NCBI RefSeq assembly: GCF_019703875.1
Contig: NZ_AP024110.1
Coordinates: 2,480,001-2,544,000, forward strand
Source: Methyloradius palustris
Lineage (GTDB): Bacteria > Pseudomonadota > Gammaproteobacteria > Burkholderiales > Methylophilaceae
Direction: 5' to 3'
Length of the DNA: 64,000 nucleotides
Positions 15,681-24,634 of the stretch are shown piece by piece. Every line of letters starts with the position of its first letter. Position 1 is the first letter of the stretch. The translations under genes were made by a program, and so were the position numbers. The notes below the pieces were generated by a model. The model saw only the letters and a list, made by a program, of their open reading frames with translations. It was not told the DNA's origin and made no database searches.

Positions 15681-17060
15681 TCAAGCCTCGCCAATCAGGC
15701 GTAACACGTTCTCTTCATCAAACCCTTGCTGCAAGTCTACTTTAAGGATGACTGCGCCTTCGTCAGCAAGGATGACCGCCTCGCGCACACCTGAAACTGC
15801 CGCTAATTTTAAAGACAATTCCTGCCCCTGTGTAGCGGTCATTTCAGCCAGATGATACATCTTACTTTTGACCGCAGGCGGCGCTTGCATGGTGAGCGCG
15901 CAAATCAACCACATCACCATCAACACACTGCAAAATATAAATACCGATGAAAAGCCATGATAGCTGGATAAGTAACCACCGACTACACCCCCCGCAAATA
16001 CGCCGAGAGATTGCGATGTGTTGTAAACACCAATCGCCGTTCCTTTTGAGGCCGCTGGAGCAAGCTTAGAAATGATTGATGGCAAGATCGCTTCTAGCGT
16101 ATTAAAGGCAATAAAGTAACCCGCCAATGAAATCACGATGCCCCAGAAATGCGTAATAGATGAGGCAAATAAAAGCTGAGCCACCAGCATTAATGAGATT
16201 GCTGATAAAAACACTTGCTTCAGCTTAGCGCGCTTCTCGCCATAAATAATGGCAGGGACCATCAATGCCAAGCCCAATAGCACCACTGGCAAATACACCT
16301 GCCAATGCTGGTTTTCATTCATGCCACTAGATTGCTTGATAGCAAAAGGCACAACAATAAACATGGCCATTTGTGCCGCATGCAGGGCAAAAATACCGAA
16401 ATTCAAGCGCAGCAATTGTGGGTTGCGGAGCACTTCTTTGAGCTTGGATGGTGAAGCTTCACTATCAGAGTGAAAGCGGCTGACCACTGGGTCTGGCACC
16501 AGAAATTTAACATCCAGTATCGCCAAAGCTGCTAGCACACCAGTGAGTAGAAATATGCCGGGCACGCCTATCCATTGGTTCAACGCTGGGGCAATGACGA
16601 GTGACAATGCAAAAGTAATACCAATAGTCCCGCCTATCATGGCCATGGCTTTGGTGCGATGTTCTTCTCGCGTGAGATCAGCCACCAGTGCGGTAACAGC
16701 AGCAGAAACTGCACCAGCACCTTGGATAGCGCGGCCAACAATGACCATATAGATATTATCGGCAAAGCCTGCAATCAAGCTGCCAATCACGAAGATCACA
16801 AGCCCTATGTAGATCAGGCGCTTGCGACCAAAGCGGTCTGAGGCCATACCGAATGGCAATTGAAACATGGCTTGGGTTAAACCATAAGCGCCGAGCGCCA
16901 AGCCAATCATCAAATGGTTCTTGCCGCCTGGCAAGGTTTCAGCATAAATAGAGAAAATCGGCAGGATCAAAAACATGCCGAGCATGCGCAATCCATAGAT
17001 GGACGCAAGGCTCATGCTAGCCCGCAGCTCGACTGCGGACATTCTTTCAGTGGATTCCAT
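15681..17060 (-). CDS. YajR-like major facilitator superfamily transporter
   Basis: 459 residues with 12 transmembrane helices. The MFS loop motif is GMASDRFGRKRLIYIG and motif C is in RAIQGAGAVSAAVTALVADLTRE. After the last helix a soluble C-terminal region of about 70 residues (YHLAEMTATQGQEL to the end) has an alternating alpha/beta pattern like the YAM domain of E. coli YajR. It is a proton-driven efflux-type transporter of unknown substrate. It is divergent from uvrA and upstream of ssb, an order common in beta- and gammaproteobacteria. Confidence 0.9.
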   Translation of the reverse strand: MESTERMSAVELRASMSLASIYGLRMLGMFLILPIFSIYAETLPGGKNHLMIGLALGAYGLTQAMFQLPFGMASDRFGRKRLIYIGLVIFVIGSLIAGFADNIYMVIVGRAIQGAGAVSAAVTALVADLTREEHRTKAMAMIGGTIGITFALSLVIAPALNQWIGVPGIFLLTGVLAALAILDVKFLVPDPVVSRFHSDSEASPSKLKEVLRNPQLLRLNFGIFALHAAQMAMFIVVPFAIKQSSGMNENQHWQVYLPVVLLGLALMVPAIIYGEKRAKLKQVFLSAISLMLVAQLLFASSITHFWGIVISLAGYFIAFNTLEAILPSIISKLAPAASKGTAIGVYNTSQSLGVFAGGVVGGYLSSYHGFSSVFIFCSVLMVMWLICALTMQAPPAVKSKMYHLAEMTATQGQELSLKLAAVSGVREAVILADEGAVILKVDLQQGFDEENVLRLIGEA

Positions 17061-17133
17061 GGAAAAAGTTTGAAATGAAGCGAGTAAATTGCGTATATTA
17101 GCAGGTTGCCACTTTTAACGTCAGCTAATAGTA

Positions 17134-19947
17134 ATGGACTACATTCGTATACGCGGTGCTCGCACGCACAATCTTAAAAATGTTTCGCTGGACTTGCCCC
17201 GCAACAAACTGATTGTCATCACTGGGCTCTCTGGCTCGGGGAAATCTTCACTGGCATTTGACACCTTGTATGCAGAAGGTCAGCGGCGCTATGTTGAGTC
17301 GCTATCTGCCTACGCCCGGCAGTTTCTGGCACGCATGGATAAGCCTGATGTGGATTTAATTGAGGGTTTGTCACCAGCGATCTCAATTGAGCAAAAATCT
17401 ACTTCGCACAACCCGCGCTCTACAGTCGGTACTGTCACTGAAATCCACGATTACCTGCGCTTGCTGTATGCCCGTGCTGGCGACCCAGAGTGCCCAGATC
17501 ACCATATCAAGCTTGAAGCACAGACGGTTTCACAGATGGTAGATAGCGTGCTGGCTTTGCCAGAAGACACGAAGCTGATGATACTGGCGCCAGTGGTCAG
17601 CAACCGCAAAGGTGAGCAAGTTGATTTACTTGAAGAGCTGAAATCACAAGGCTTTGTGCGCGTGCGCGTCGATGGCGAAACCTATGAGATGGATGCGGTG
17701 CCTAAACTGGCAAAAACTACAAAACATACTGTAGATGTCGTGATTGACCGTATCAAGGTCAAGCTGGATATGAAGCAGCGTATCGCTGAGTCTTTTGAGA
17801 CCGCCCTTCGTCTAGCTGAAGGCAAGGCAATTGCGGTGGAAATGGATACTGGCAAAGAGCATCTATTCTCAGCCAAGTTCTCTTGCCCAATGTGCGACTA
17901 CTCGCTAGCTGAGCTTGAGCCGCGCCTGTTCTCATTCAACAACCCGATGGGCGCATGCCCGAAGTGTGATGGCTTGGGTCAAATCAGTTTTTTTGATCCT
18001 AAGCGCGTTGTCGCATTCCCGCATCTTTCGCTGGCTGCTGGCGCAATTAAAGGCTGGGATAAACGTAACCAGTTCTATTTCCAAATGCTGCAAAGCCTGG
18101 CTACACATTACCGCTTTGATCTCGATACTGCCTTTGAAACGTTGCCTGCACATACACAGCACATGCTCCTGCATGGCAGTGGCAAAGAGCCCGTGGCATT
18201 TAAATACCTGAACGAGCGCGGCACTTTCTTCCAGAAAAGCCATACCTTTGAAGGCATATTGAATAACCTGCAACGCCGTTATCACGAGACTGACTCCACT
18301 ACAGTACGGGAAGAACTGGCTAAATACCTGAACTCGCAAACCTGCCCGGATTGCGCTGGCACGCGTTTACGCACAGAAGCCAGACACGTCAAAGTTGGCG
18401 ATAAAAACATTCACGAGGTATGTGAAGTGCCTTTGAAGCAGGCACTTACTTTCTTCGACACACTCACACTGACAGGCGCAAAACTGGCGATCGCTGACAA
18501 GATCGTCAAAGAAATCAGCAACCGTTTGAAGTTCTTAACTAACGTAGGTCTTGAGTATTTATCACTCTCTCGCTCTGCCGAAACACTCTCTGGCGGCGAG
18601 GCGCAACGTATCCGTCTTGCATCTCAAATCGGGTCAGGTTTAACAGGTGTGATGTACGTGCTGGATGAACCCTCTATCGGCCTGCATCAACGTGACAATG
18701 ACCGCTTGCTTGAAACCCTGAAACGCCTGCGCGACATCGGCAACAGTGTGATTGTGGTTGAGCATGACCAAGATGCCATTATGTCCGCAGACTATGTAGT
18801 GGATATTGGCCCAGGTGCAGGCGAGCATGGCGGCCAGATTGTGGCAGAAGGCACGCCTGCTGAAATTCAGGCCAATGAGAACTCACTTACAGGCCAATAT
18901 CTGAGCGGCAAGAAACAGATACAGTACAAGAAAAAACGCACCGCCCCAGACCCAGCACGCTGGCTGAATTTGACGCACGCGACTGGCAACAACCTGAAAG
19001 ATGTCTCCGTCAAAATACCTGTAGGTTTACTCACTTGCGTGACTGGTGTTTCTGGCTCGGGCAAATCCACACTGATTAACGATACGCTGTATCGCGCTGT
19101 GGCCAAGCATCTTTACGGCAGCTCAACCGAGCCTGCGGCATACGAAGAGATTGATGGTTTGGCCTTTTTCGACAAAGTAGTAGATGTCGATCAAAGCCCG
19201 ATTGGCCGCACGCCAAGATCAAACCCGGCTACTTACACTGGCCTATTCACCCCGATTCGCGATCTGTTTGCGGGCGTGCCTGAGTCACGCGCCCGTGGCT
19301 ACGGCCCAGGCCGTTACTCATTCAACGTAAAAGGTGGTCGCTGCGAAGCCTGTCAGGGCGATGGCGTCATCCGTGTTGAAATGCATTTCTTACCAGATGT
19401 TTATGTGCCTTGTGATGTATGCAAAGGCCACCGCTACAACCGCGAGACATTAGAGATATTGTACAAAGGAAAAAATATCCGCGAAGTACTGGAAATGACG
19501 GTAGAGCAAGCGCATGAGTTTTTCAATGCCGTGCCTGTGGTACAACGCAAACTTAGAACATTGCTAGATGTTGGCTTGGGCTACATCACCCTCGGCCAAT
19601 CCGCCACCACGCTATCTGGTGGTGAAGCACAGCGTGTGAAGCTAGCACTTGAGTTATCTAAACGAGATACTGGTCGCACGCTTTATATCTTGGATGAACC
19701 AACCACTGGCCTGCACTTTGCTGACATTCAACTGCTCTTAGATGTATTACACAGACTGCGTGATCATGGCAACACGATTGTGATCATCGAGCATAATCTG
19801 GATGTGATCAAAACGGCTGACTGGCTGATTGACATGGGCCCTGAAGGTGGAGATGGGGGCGGCATGGTGATTGCAGAAGGTACTCCTGAAAAGGTTGCCG
19901 CAAGTGAAGATAGTTATACTGGGAAATATCTTAAACTGATGCTGTAA
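17134..19947 (+). CDS. uvrA: Excinuclease ABC subunit A
   Basis: The 937-residue damage-recognition ATPase of nucleotide excision repair. It has two ABC modules: Walker A GLSGSGKSS near residue 35 and GVSGSGKST in the second half, and signatures LSGGEAQRIRLA and LSGGEAQRVKLA. Two zinc-finger modules are intact: CPMC..CPKC in the first half and CEAC..CDVC in the second. The length is normal. The 73-base gap to the divergent MFS gene contains no CTGT-N8-ACAG SOS box that I can see. Confidence 0.97.
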   Translation: MDYIRIRGARTHNLKNVSLDLPRNKLIVITGLSGSGKSSLAFDTLYAEGQRRYVESLSAYARQFLARMDKPDVDLIEGLSPAISIEQKSTSHNPRSTVGTVTEIHDYLRLLYARAGDPECPDHHIKLEAQTVSQMVDSVLALPEDTKLMILAPVVSNRKGEQVDLLEELKSQGFVRVRVDGETYEMDAVPKLAKTTKHTVDVVIDRIKVKLDMKQRIAESFETALRLAEGKAIAVEMDTGKEHLFSAKFSCPMCDYSLAELEPRLFSFNNPMGACPKCDGLGQISFFDPKRVVAFPHLSLAAGAIKGWDKRNQFYFQMLQSLATHYRFDLDTAFETLPAHTQHMLLHGSGKEPVAFKYLNERGTFFQKSHTFEGILNNLQRRYHETDSTTVREELAKYLNSQTCPDCAGTRLRTEARHVKVGDKNIHEVCEVPLKQALTFFDTLTLTGAKLAIADKIVKEISNRLKFLTNVGLEYLSLSRSAETLSGGEAQRIRLASQIGSGLTGVMYVLDEPSIGLHQRDNDRLLETLKRLRDIGNSVIVVEHDQDAIMSADYVVDIGPGAGEHGGQIVAEGTPAEIQANENSLTGQYLSGKKQIQYKKKRTAPDPARWLNLTHATGNNLKDVSVKIPVGLLTCVTGVSGSGKSTLINDTLYRAVAKHLYGSSTEPAAYEEIDGLAFFDKVVDVDQSPIGRTPRSNPATYTGLFTPIRDLFAGVPESRARGYGPGRYSFNVKGGRCEACQGDGVIRVEMHFLPDVYVPCDVCKGHRYNRETLEILYKGKNIREVLEMTVEQAHEFFNAVPVVQRKLRTLLDVGLGYITLGQSATTLSGGEAQRVKLALELSKRDTGRTLYILDEPTTGLHFADIQLLLDVLHRLRDHGNTIVIIEHNLDVIKTADWLIDMGPEGGDGGGMVIAEGTPEKVAASEDSYTGKYLKLML

Positions 19948-19985
19948 ACGATTTAGCCAGAAAACAGTTCGACGAGAATAGTACG

Positions 19986-20213
19986 ATGAAAATACCTAGG
20001 AAATATGAGCTCCTGACATTTGCATTTTTTATGTCCATGATGATGGCATTTATTATGTCAGGCGTGCTTACCGCCTTGCTTACAGGGCTTAATTCAGACT
20101 TCTTTTACCATTGGATGCGGGCGTTTGCTACCGCTTGGGTGATTGCATTCCCTGCTGTCACTATAGTTGCACCATTTGCCCGCAAACTAGCGGCATTGGT
20201 ATTAGAACCCTAA
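19986..20213 (+). CDS. DUF2798 small membrane protein
   Basis: A 75-residue protein with two transmembrane helices (about residues 8-30 and 45-65). The family hallmarks MSGVLTALLTGL and FYHWMRAFATAWVIAFPAV are present. The function is unknown. It follows uvrA by 38 bases and probably shares its transcript. Confidence 0.85.
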   Translation: MKIPRKYELLTFAFFMSMMMAFIMSGVLTALLTGLNSDFFYHWMRAFATAWVIAFPAVTIVAPFARKLAALVLEP

Positions 20214-20237
20214 AACACAACTGTCAGCGAGCGCTGA

Positions 20238-20930
20238 CTAAGGCACAGTGACCTGATTCATTCGTGCCTGAATAATATCAGTTTTTCTGGCTAGTCCGCG
20301 TGCACCTTGGTGCTTATCGTAAAACCTGGGATTAGGGATCATCGCCGCAAGTTTTGCAGCCTGATAGGCGTTTAGGTTGCTGGCACTTACCTGAAAATAA
20401 TGCCTGGCAGCGGCATCAGCACCAAACAAACCATTACCCCACTCAATCACATTCAGGTATATCTCAAAGATACGTTGCTTGGTCATCACTTGCTCAAGCA
20501 TAAGCGTAATAATGGCTTCCTGCCCTTTGCGCCAAGGCGTACGCTTGCTAGATAAGAACAGATTCTTGGCAAGCTGCTGGCTTATAGTAGAGCCGCCAGC
20601 GACGATCTTGCCTTTTTTCATGTTCTTGTCGAAAGCCTTTTGCATGCCATCCCAATCAAAGCCCTCATGCTCAATGAATTTTGAATCTTCAGATGCAATC
20701 ACCGCACGCTTGAGGTTGATGGATATACGCCTGTAATCGACCCACTGATGTTTGAGCACCACATCCGGGTTGTCTTCCTGCATCACTTCAAGACGGGTTT
20801 CCATGAATGCGCTGGATGAGGGGTCATGGTTCACCCACCAGCAGATATGCGCAAATATCCAGAGTTGGTACAGCACAACCCAGACCAGCAGCGCGATCAG
20901 ACTACGCCATAAAAACTGCTTGAAAGTCAT
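20238..20930 (-). CDS. mtgA: Monofunctional biosynthetic peptidoglycan transglycosylase
   Basis: A 230-residue protein with one N-terminal membrane anchor (residues 8-28) and a GT51 domain: EDSKFIEHEGFDWDGMQKA carries the catalytic Glu, followed by GGSTISQQLAKNLFLS and EQVMTKQRIFEIYLNVIEWG. It polymerises lipid II into glycan strands. It overlaps the aroE stop by four bases (ATGA), so the two are translationally coupled. Confidence 0.95.
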   Translation of the reverse strand: MTFKQFLWRSLIALLVWVVLYQLWIFAHICWWVNHDPSSSAFMETRLEVMQEDNPDVVLKHQWVDYRRISINLKRAVIASEDSKFIEHEGFDWDGMQKAFDKNMKKGKIVAGGSTISQQLAKNLFLSSKRTPWRKGQEAIITLMLEQVMTKQRIFEIYLNVIEWGNGLFGADAAARHYFQVSASNLNAYQAAKLAAMIPNPRFYDKHQGARGLARKTDIIQARMNQVTVP

Positions 20931-21748
20931 ACCCTGAAACTAGCAATCACAGGCGCTGTATTCGGCCTGACTTGATGCCACAGGTAAAATGCCTCAGCTG
21001 CTTGTTCAACCAGCATACCAAGGCCATCAGCCACCTCAGCGCCATGAGCGCGTGCAAATTGCATGAATGGCGTTTCGCGGCCATACATCATTTCGTAAGC
21101 AAGGGCACCTTGAGCAAAAATGCTTTCAGGGAGAGGCAGATGGCTATCACTCAAACCAGCAGAGGTAGCATTGACGATGACATCAAACGCTTGTTCGCCT
21201 AAGTCATCGAAGGCATGCGCATTCACCGATACATAACGATGCTCACCCTGCTCAACCACTTTTTTGATCATGCTCAAGGCTTTATCCAATGTACGGTTGG
21301 TAATAATGAGCAATTGCGGCTTTTGCTCGAGTATGGGGTGTAGCACCCCTTCAGCCGCACCGCCCGCACCAATCAAAAGCACGCGCTTGCCAGCCAATGA
21401 AATATGTAGGTTCTGCTCAATGTCACGAACAAGGCCAACCCCATCCGTATTATCGCCAACAATACCATCTTGATTAAAAATCAGCGTATTCACTGCACCA
21501 GCATCGTGCGCACGTTCTGTTAGATGCTGAGCGATACGGAAAGCCTCAAGCTTGAAAGGCACGGTGACATTAGCCCCCTTAAAACCATTCTCTTGCAGCG
21601 CTTGAACTGTAGCATCAAAACCATCGAGTGGAGATAACACTCGCGTGTATTCAATATTGAGATGCGTCTCTTCAGCAAATGCCTGATGTATTTGTGGCGA
21701 TTTGCTATGTGCGATTGGGTTACCAATTACTGCATATTTTTTCAGCAT
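20927..21748 (-). CDS. aroE: Shikimate dehydrogenase
   Basis: A 273-residue NADPH-dependent enzyme that reduces 3-dehydroshikimate to shikimate. The shikimate-binding GNPIAHSKSP and NVTVPFK (catalytic Lys) are present, followed by NTDGVGL and the nucleotide-binding GAGGAAEG. The start is ATG 21748 (MLKKYAVIGNP); the frame extends 44 residues further upstream, but this is not part of the family. It is upstream of mtgA and downstream of the rhodanese gene on the same strand. Confidence 0.95.
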   Translation of the reverse strand: MLKKYAVIGNPIAHSKSPQIHQAFAEETHLNIEYTRVLSPLDGFDATVQALQENGFKGANVTVPFKLEAFRIAQHLTERAHDAGAVNTLIFNQDGIVGDNTDGVGLVRDIEQNLHISLAGKRVLLIGAGGAAEGVLHPILEQKPQLLIITNRTLDKALSMIKKVVEQGEHRYVSVNAHAFDDLGEQAFDVIVNATSAGLSDSHLPLPESIFAQGALAYEMMYGRETPFMQFARAHGAEVADGLGMLVEQAAEAFYLWHQVRPNTAPVIASFRV

Positions 21749-21764
21749 GATCAAACTAGTAGCA

Positions 21765-22220
21765 TTAACCGTGTGTCCACGGCAGCTCGGCAACTTTCCA
21801 TCCATTGATCTTTCCGCGCTGCTTAGTCTCGGGTTCTGCAGCCCCTTCGAAACCTTCAAGTACGTTGTAGGCTTCAGCAAAGCCTAGCTGATTGGCCAAC
21901 ACGGCAGCATTGTGAGAGCGGCCACCAGTGCGGCATATGAACATGACTAGTGACTCTTTATCCACCTGCATTTCAAGATGCGTTGCAAAGTCTGGATTAG
22001 CTTGCCAGCCTGGATAAAATGACCATTCGATAGCTACCGCAGCAGGGATTCTGCCTACCAACTCTAGCTCAGCACGACTACGCACATCGACCAGTTTTGC
22101 GGCAGAGGTTAGCGTCAATACATCCTGCGCTTCACTTGGTGTTAATGCGCCCGCGTAAGGTAATTTGTTTTCTTCAGCACGTTGCTTGGCTTTTTCTAAA
22201 ATGCTACTTAAGGTTTTCAT
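21765..22220 (-). CDS. Rhodanese-like sulfurtransferase
   Basis: A 151-residue single-domain rhodanese. The active-site loop is FICRTGGRSHNAA with Cys96, and the CH2A-like KLVDVRSRAELELVGRIP segment is present. A short helical N-terminal extension (about 20 residues) precedes the domain. It probably transfers sulfur in a cytosolic pathway; the partner is unknown. It is 16 bases upstream of aroE and probably in one operon with aroE-mtgA. Confidence 0.88.
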   Translation of the reverse strand: MKTLSSILEKAKQRAEENKLPYAGALTPSEAQDVLTLTSAAKLVDVRSRAELELVGRIPAAVAIEWSFYPGWQANPDFATHLEMQVDKESLVMFICRTGGRSHNAAVLANQLGFAEAYNVLEGFEGAAEPETKQRGKINGWKVAELPWTHG

Positions 22221-22350
22221 GGTGACTCCGAATTACTATTGTTTTTAAGTTAAACTAATTGGTAGAGCAGGCAGTTAGCTTAATTAAATAACCTTGATGG
22301 CCTTAGAGTATAGCTACATTTGCAAGCCCCTGCATCAAGGCTAAGCTGAA

Positions 22351-22367
22351 CGCACCTTTTAAGTGCG
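22351..22367 (+). promoter_or_regulatory. NtrC binding site 1 upstream of glnA
   Basis: The inverted repeat CGCAC-CTTTTAA-GTGCG has the GCAC-N7-GTGC arrangement of enterobacterial NtrC enhancer sites. Its centre lies about 125 bases upstream of the predicted sigma-54 start. Confidence 0.75.
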
Positions 22368-22382
22368 CATGCTTTATTGATA

Positions 22383-22397
22383 GCACTTTATTTGTGC
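22383..22397 (+). promoter_or_regulatory. NtrC binding site 2 upstream of glnA
   Basis: A second GCAC-N7-GTGC (GCAC 22383-22386, GTGC 22394-22397). It is centred about 31 bases, or three helical turns, from site 1, as expected for cooperative NtrC dimers. Confidence 0.75.
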
Positions 22398-22457
22398 GTT
22401 GAATGATATTTTCTTTTCTAAATAACTGTGTGAGAATAGAAATCCAGCTTTTTTGAA

Positions 22458-22473
22458 TGGCATGTTTAATGCT
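22458..22473 (+). promoter_or_regulatory. Sigma-54 promoter of glnA
   Basis: TGGCATG-N4-ATGCT matches the -24/-12 consensus TGGCACG-N4-TTGCW with two mismatches and has exact GG-N10-GC spacing (GG 22459-22460, GC 22471-22472). The predicted start is near 22484, about 38 bases before the glnA ATG. Confidence 0.8.
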
Positions 22474-22521
22474 AGTAAAACATGACATATTTTTCCACCC
22501 AACTGCACTCAGGAGAACCAA

Positions 22522-23931
22522 ATGGCAGTCGCCGACGTAATGAAAATGGTAAAAGAAAACGACATTAAATTTGTTGATTTCCGTTTCACCGATACTCGTG
22601 GTAAAGAACAACATGTAACCGTGCCTGTTTCTGCGTTTAATGAAGACAAATTCACCGAAGGCCATGCGTTTGATGGTTCATCGATTGCTGGTTGGAAAGG
22701 CATTCAAGCCTCTGACATGCAACTGATGCCTGATGCAGAAACTGCAAATATCGATCCATTCATGGACGAGCCTACCCTGATTTTAACCTGTGACGTGGTT
22801 GACCCAACCGACGGCAAAGGCTATGACCGTGACCCACGTAGCTTGGCAAAACGTGCTGAAGCTTACTTAAAATCAAGTGGCTTAGGTGACACTGCCTACT
22901 TTGGCCCTGAACCAGAGTTCTTCATTTTTGACTCTATCAACTGGTCGGTTGACATGAGTGGCTGTGGTGTAAAAATCAATTCAGAAGAAGCTGCTTGGTC
23001 ATCTGCTGATAAATTTGAAGGCGGCAATACAGGCCATCGCCCAGGTATCAAAGGCGGTTATTTCCCAGTGCCTCCAGTCGATTCATTGCAAGATATCCGC
23101 TCTGCAATGAGCTTGACTTTAGAAGCCATGGGCGTGCCTGTTGAAGTGCATCACCATGAAGTTGCAACTGCTGGTCAATGTGAAATCGGTACACAATTCA
23201 GCACACTGACCAAGCGCGCTGACTGGACACAAATTCTGAAATACGTAGTACTGAACACAGCACACGCTTACGGCAAAACAGCGACTTTTATGCCTAAGCC
23301 TATGTTTGGTGATAACGGTTCTGGTATGCACGTTCACCAATCTGTATGGAAAGATGGCAAGAACCTGTTTGCAGGTAGCGGCTATGCTGGACTGAGTGAT
23401 TTCGCGCTGTACTACATCGGCGGCATTATCAAACATGCGCGTGCTTTGAACGCGATTACCAACCCAGGCACAAACTCATACAAACGCTTAGTGCCACATT
23501 ACGAAGCGCCAGTTAAATTGGCTTACTCTGCTAAAAACCGTTCTGCTGCTATCCGTATTCCATTTGTACATTCTGATAAGGCACGTCGCGTTGAAGCACG
23601 CTTCCCAGACCCGATTGCTAACCCATACTTGGCTTTCAGTGCCTTGTTAATGGCTGGTCTTGACGGCGTACAAAACAAGATTCACCCAGGTGAGCCAGCA
23701 ACAAAAGACTTGTACCATCTGCCACCTGAAGAAGATGCATTGATTCCAACCGTTTGTTCTTCACTTGAGCAAGCGCTGGAATATCTGGATAAAGACCGCG
23801 AGTTCTTGACCCGCGGCGGTGTGTTCTCTGAAGACTGGATTGACGCTTACATCACATTGAAGATGGAAGAAGTCACCAAGCTTCGTCAAACACCTCACCC
23901 AGTTGAGTTCGGTTTGTACTATAGCTGCTAA
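22522..23931 (+). CDS. glnA: Glutamine synthetase type I
   Basis: A 469-residue enzyme that makes glutamine from glutamate, ammonia and ATP as a dodecamer. It has the GS signatures FDGSSIAGWK and KPMFGDNGSGMHVHQS, the NPGTNSYKRLVPHYEAP loop, and the adenylylation site Tyr398 in KDLYHLPPEE, so activity is probably tuned by GlnE. AGGAG lies eight bases before the ATG. It is preceded by tandem NtrC sites and a sigma-54 promoter and followed by a terminator, a DUF4124 gene and glnL-glnG. Confidence 0.98.
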   Translation: MAVADVMKMVKENDIKFVDFRFTDTRGKEQHVTVPVSAFNEDKFTEGHAFDGSSIAGWKGIQASDMQLMPDAETANIDPFMDEPTLILTCDVVDPTDGKGYDRDPRSLAKRAEAYLKSSGLGDTAYFGPEPEFFIFDSINWSVDMSGCGVKINSEEAAWSSADKFEGGNTGHRPGIKGGYFPVPPVDSLQDIRSAMSLTLEAMGVPVEVHHHEVATAGQCEIGTQFSTLTKRADWTQILKYVVLNTAHAYGKTATFMPKPMFGDNGSGMHVHQSVWKDGKNLFAGSGYAGLSDFALYYIGGIIKHARALNAITNPGTNSYKRLVPHYEAPVKLAYSAKNRSAAIRIPFVHSDKARRVEARFPDPIANPYLAFSALLMAGLDGVQNKIHPGEPATKDLYHLPPEEDALIPTVCSSLEQALEYLDKDREFLTRGGVFSEDWIDAYITLKMEEVTKLRQTPHPVEFGLYYSC

Positions 23932-23966
23932 GCATTGAATCAACTTAGCAACTAGCTAACAACAGC

Positions 23967-24000
23967 AATAAAAAAGGCGGGGTAACCCGCCTTTTTTATT
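23967..24000. terminator. Intrinsic terminator after glnA
   Basis: A stem of AATAAAAAAGGCGGG against CCCGCCTTTTTTATT with loop GTAA. It lies about 35 bases past the glnA stop and would separate glnA transcripts from glnL-glnG. Confidence 0.94.
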
Positions 24001-24088
24001 TTTATTATTCTGCTCAAGTCCCTGCTATTCCACGAACTAGTCCGCAATCACGTTGCCTCAATATTGGTTCTCAACTAAACTAAAGTAC

Positions 24089-24595
24089 ATGAAAAAATCA
24101 TTGTCAGCCCTCTCAGTATTGATCACTGCATGTATATATATACCTAGTGCCTATGCAGACATTTATAGCTGCGTAGATGATAAAGGCCAAACTGCATTTG
24201 CTGACTCAAAGAACAAAATAGCTTATAAGAATTGTAAGCTCATCATGCGCGATGATAGCTCGCCCGTTGCTACTTCTGGCATAAGTAATAATGGTACCAA
24301 AACCGCCACGCCAATCAACTTCCCCAGAATTGATAAAAAAACCCAAAGCCAGCGGGATGATAAACGCAAAGACATTTTGCAAACTGAGCTGGATACAGAA
24401 AAAAAAGCGCTTGCTGACGTGCAAAAAAGTTATGATCAAGATAGTAAAAACGCGGTGTTTATGAGAGCGAATAACATTAAAGAGCCTGCCAAAATCGCAC
24501 AGTTTGATGACAACCTGAAACGCCAGCAAGATGAGATCAATACTCACCAGCAGAACATAAAACTGCTACAAAAAGAACTGAATTCCATCCAGTAA
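24089..24595 (+). CDS. DUF4124 domain secreted protein
   Basis: A 168-residue precursor with a signal peptide (MKKSLSALSV..SAYA). It is followed directly by the short DUF4124 motif DIYSCVDDKGQTAFAD and, after a Ser/Thr linker, a charged coiled coil (about residues 85-165, rich in Lys, Asp and Gln). The start is ATG 24089 rather than the longer frame at 24053. Genes of this type commonly sit between glnA and ntrB in betaproteobacteria; the function is unknown. Another DUF4124 gene begins at 63553. Confidence 0.82.
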   Translation: MKKSLSALSVLITACIYIPSAYADIYSCVDDKGQTAFADSKNKIAYKNCKLIMRDDSSPVATSGISNNGTKTATPINFPRIDKKTQSQRDDKRKDILQTELDTEKKALADVQKSYDQDSKNAVFMRANNIKEPAKIAQFDDNLKRQQDEINTHQQNIKLLQKELNSIQ

Positions 24596-24634
24596 CAACA
24601 TAACCTCTGGCCTAGCTTTTGCTTATCCAGCTTA

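Noticed and set aside
17061..17133. LexA (SOS) box in front of uvrA
   Set aside because: No CTGT-N8-ACAG arrangement in the gap.
22303..22665. 120-codon minus-strand frame over the glnA promoter
   Set aside because: It overlaps the NtrC/sigma-54 sites and the glnA start; it has no motif and is antisense to a certain gene.
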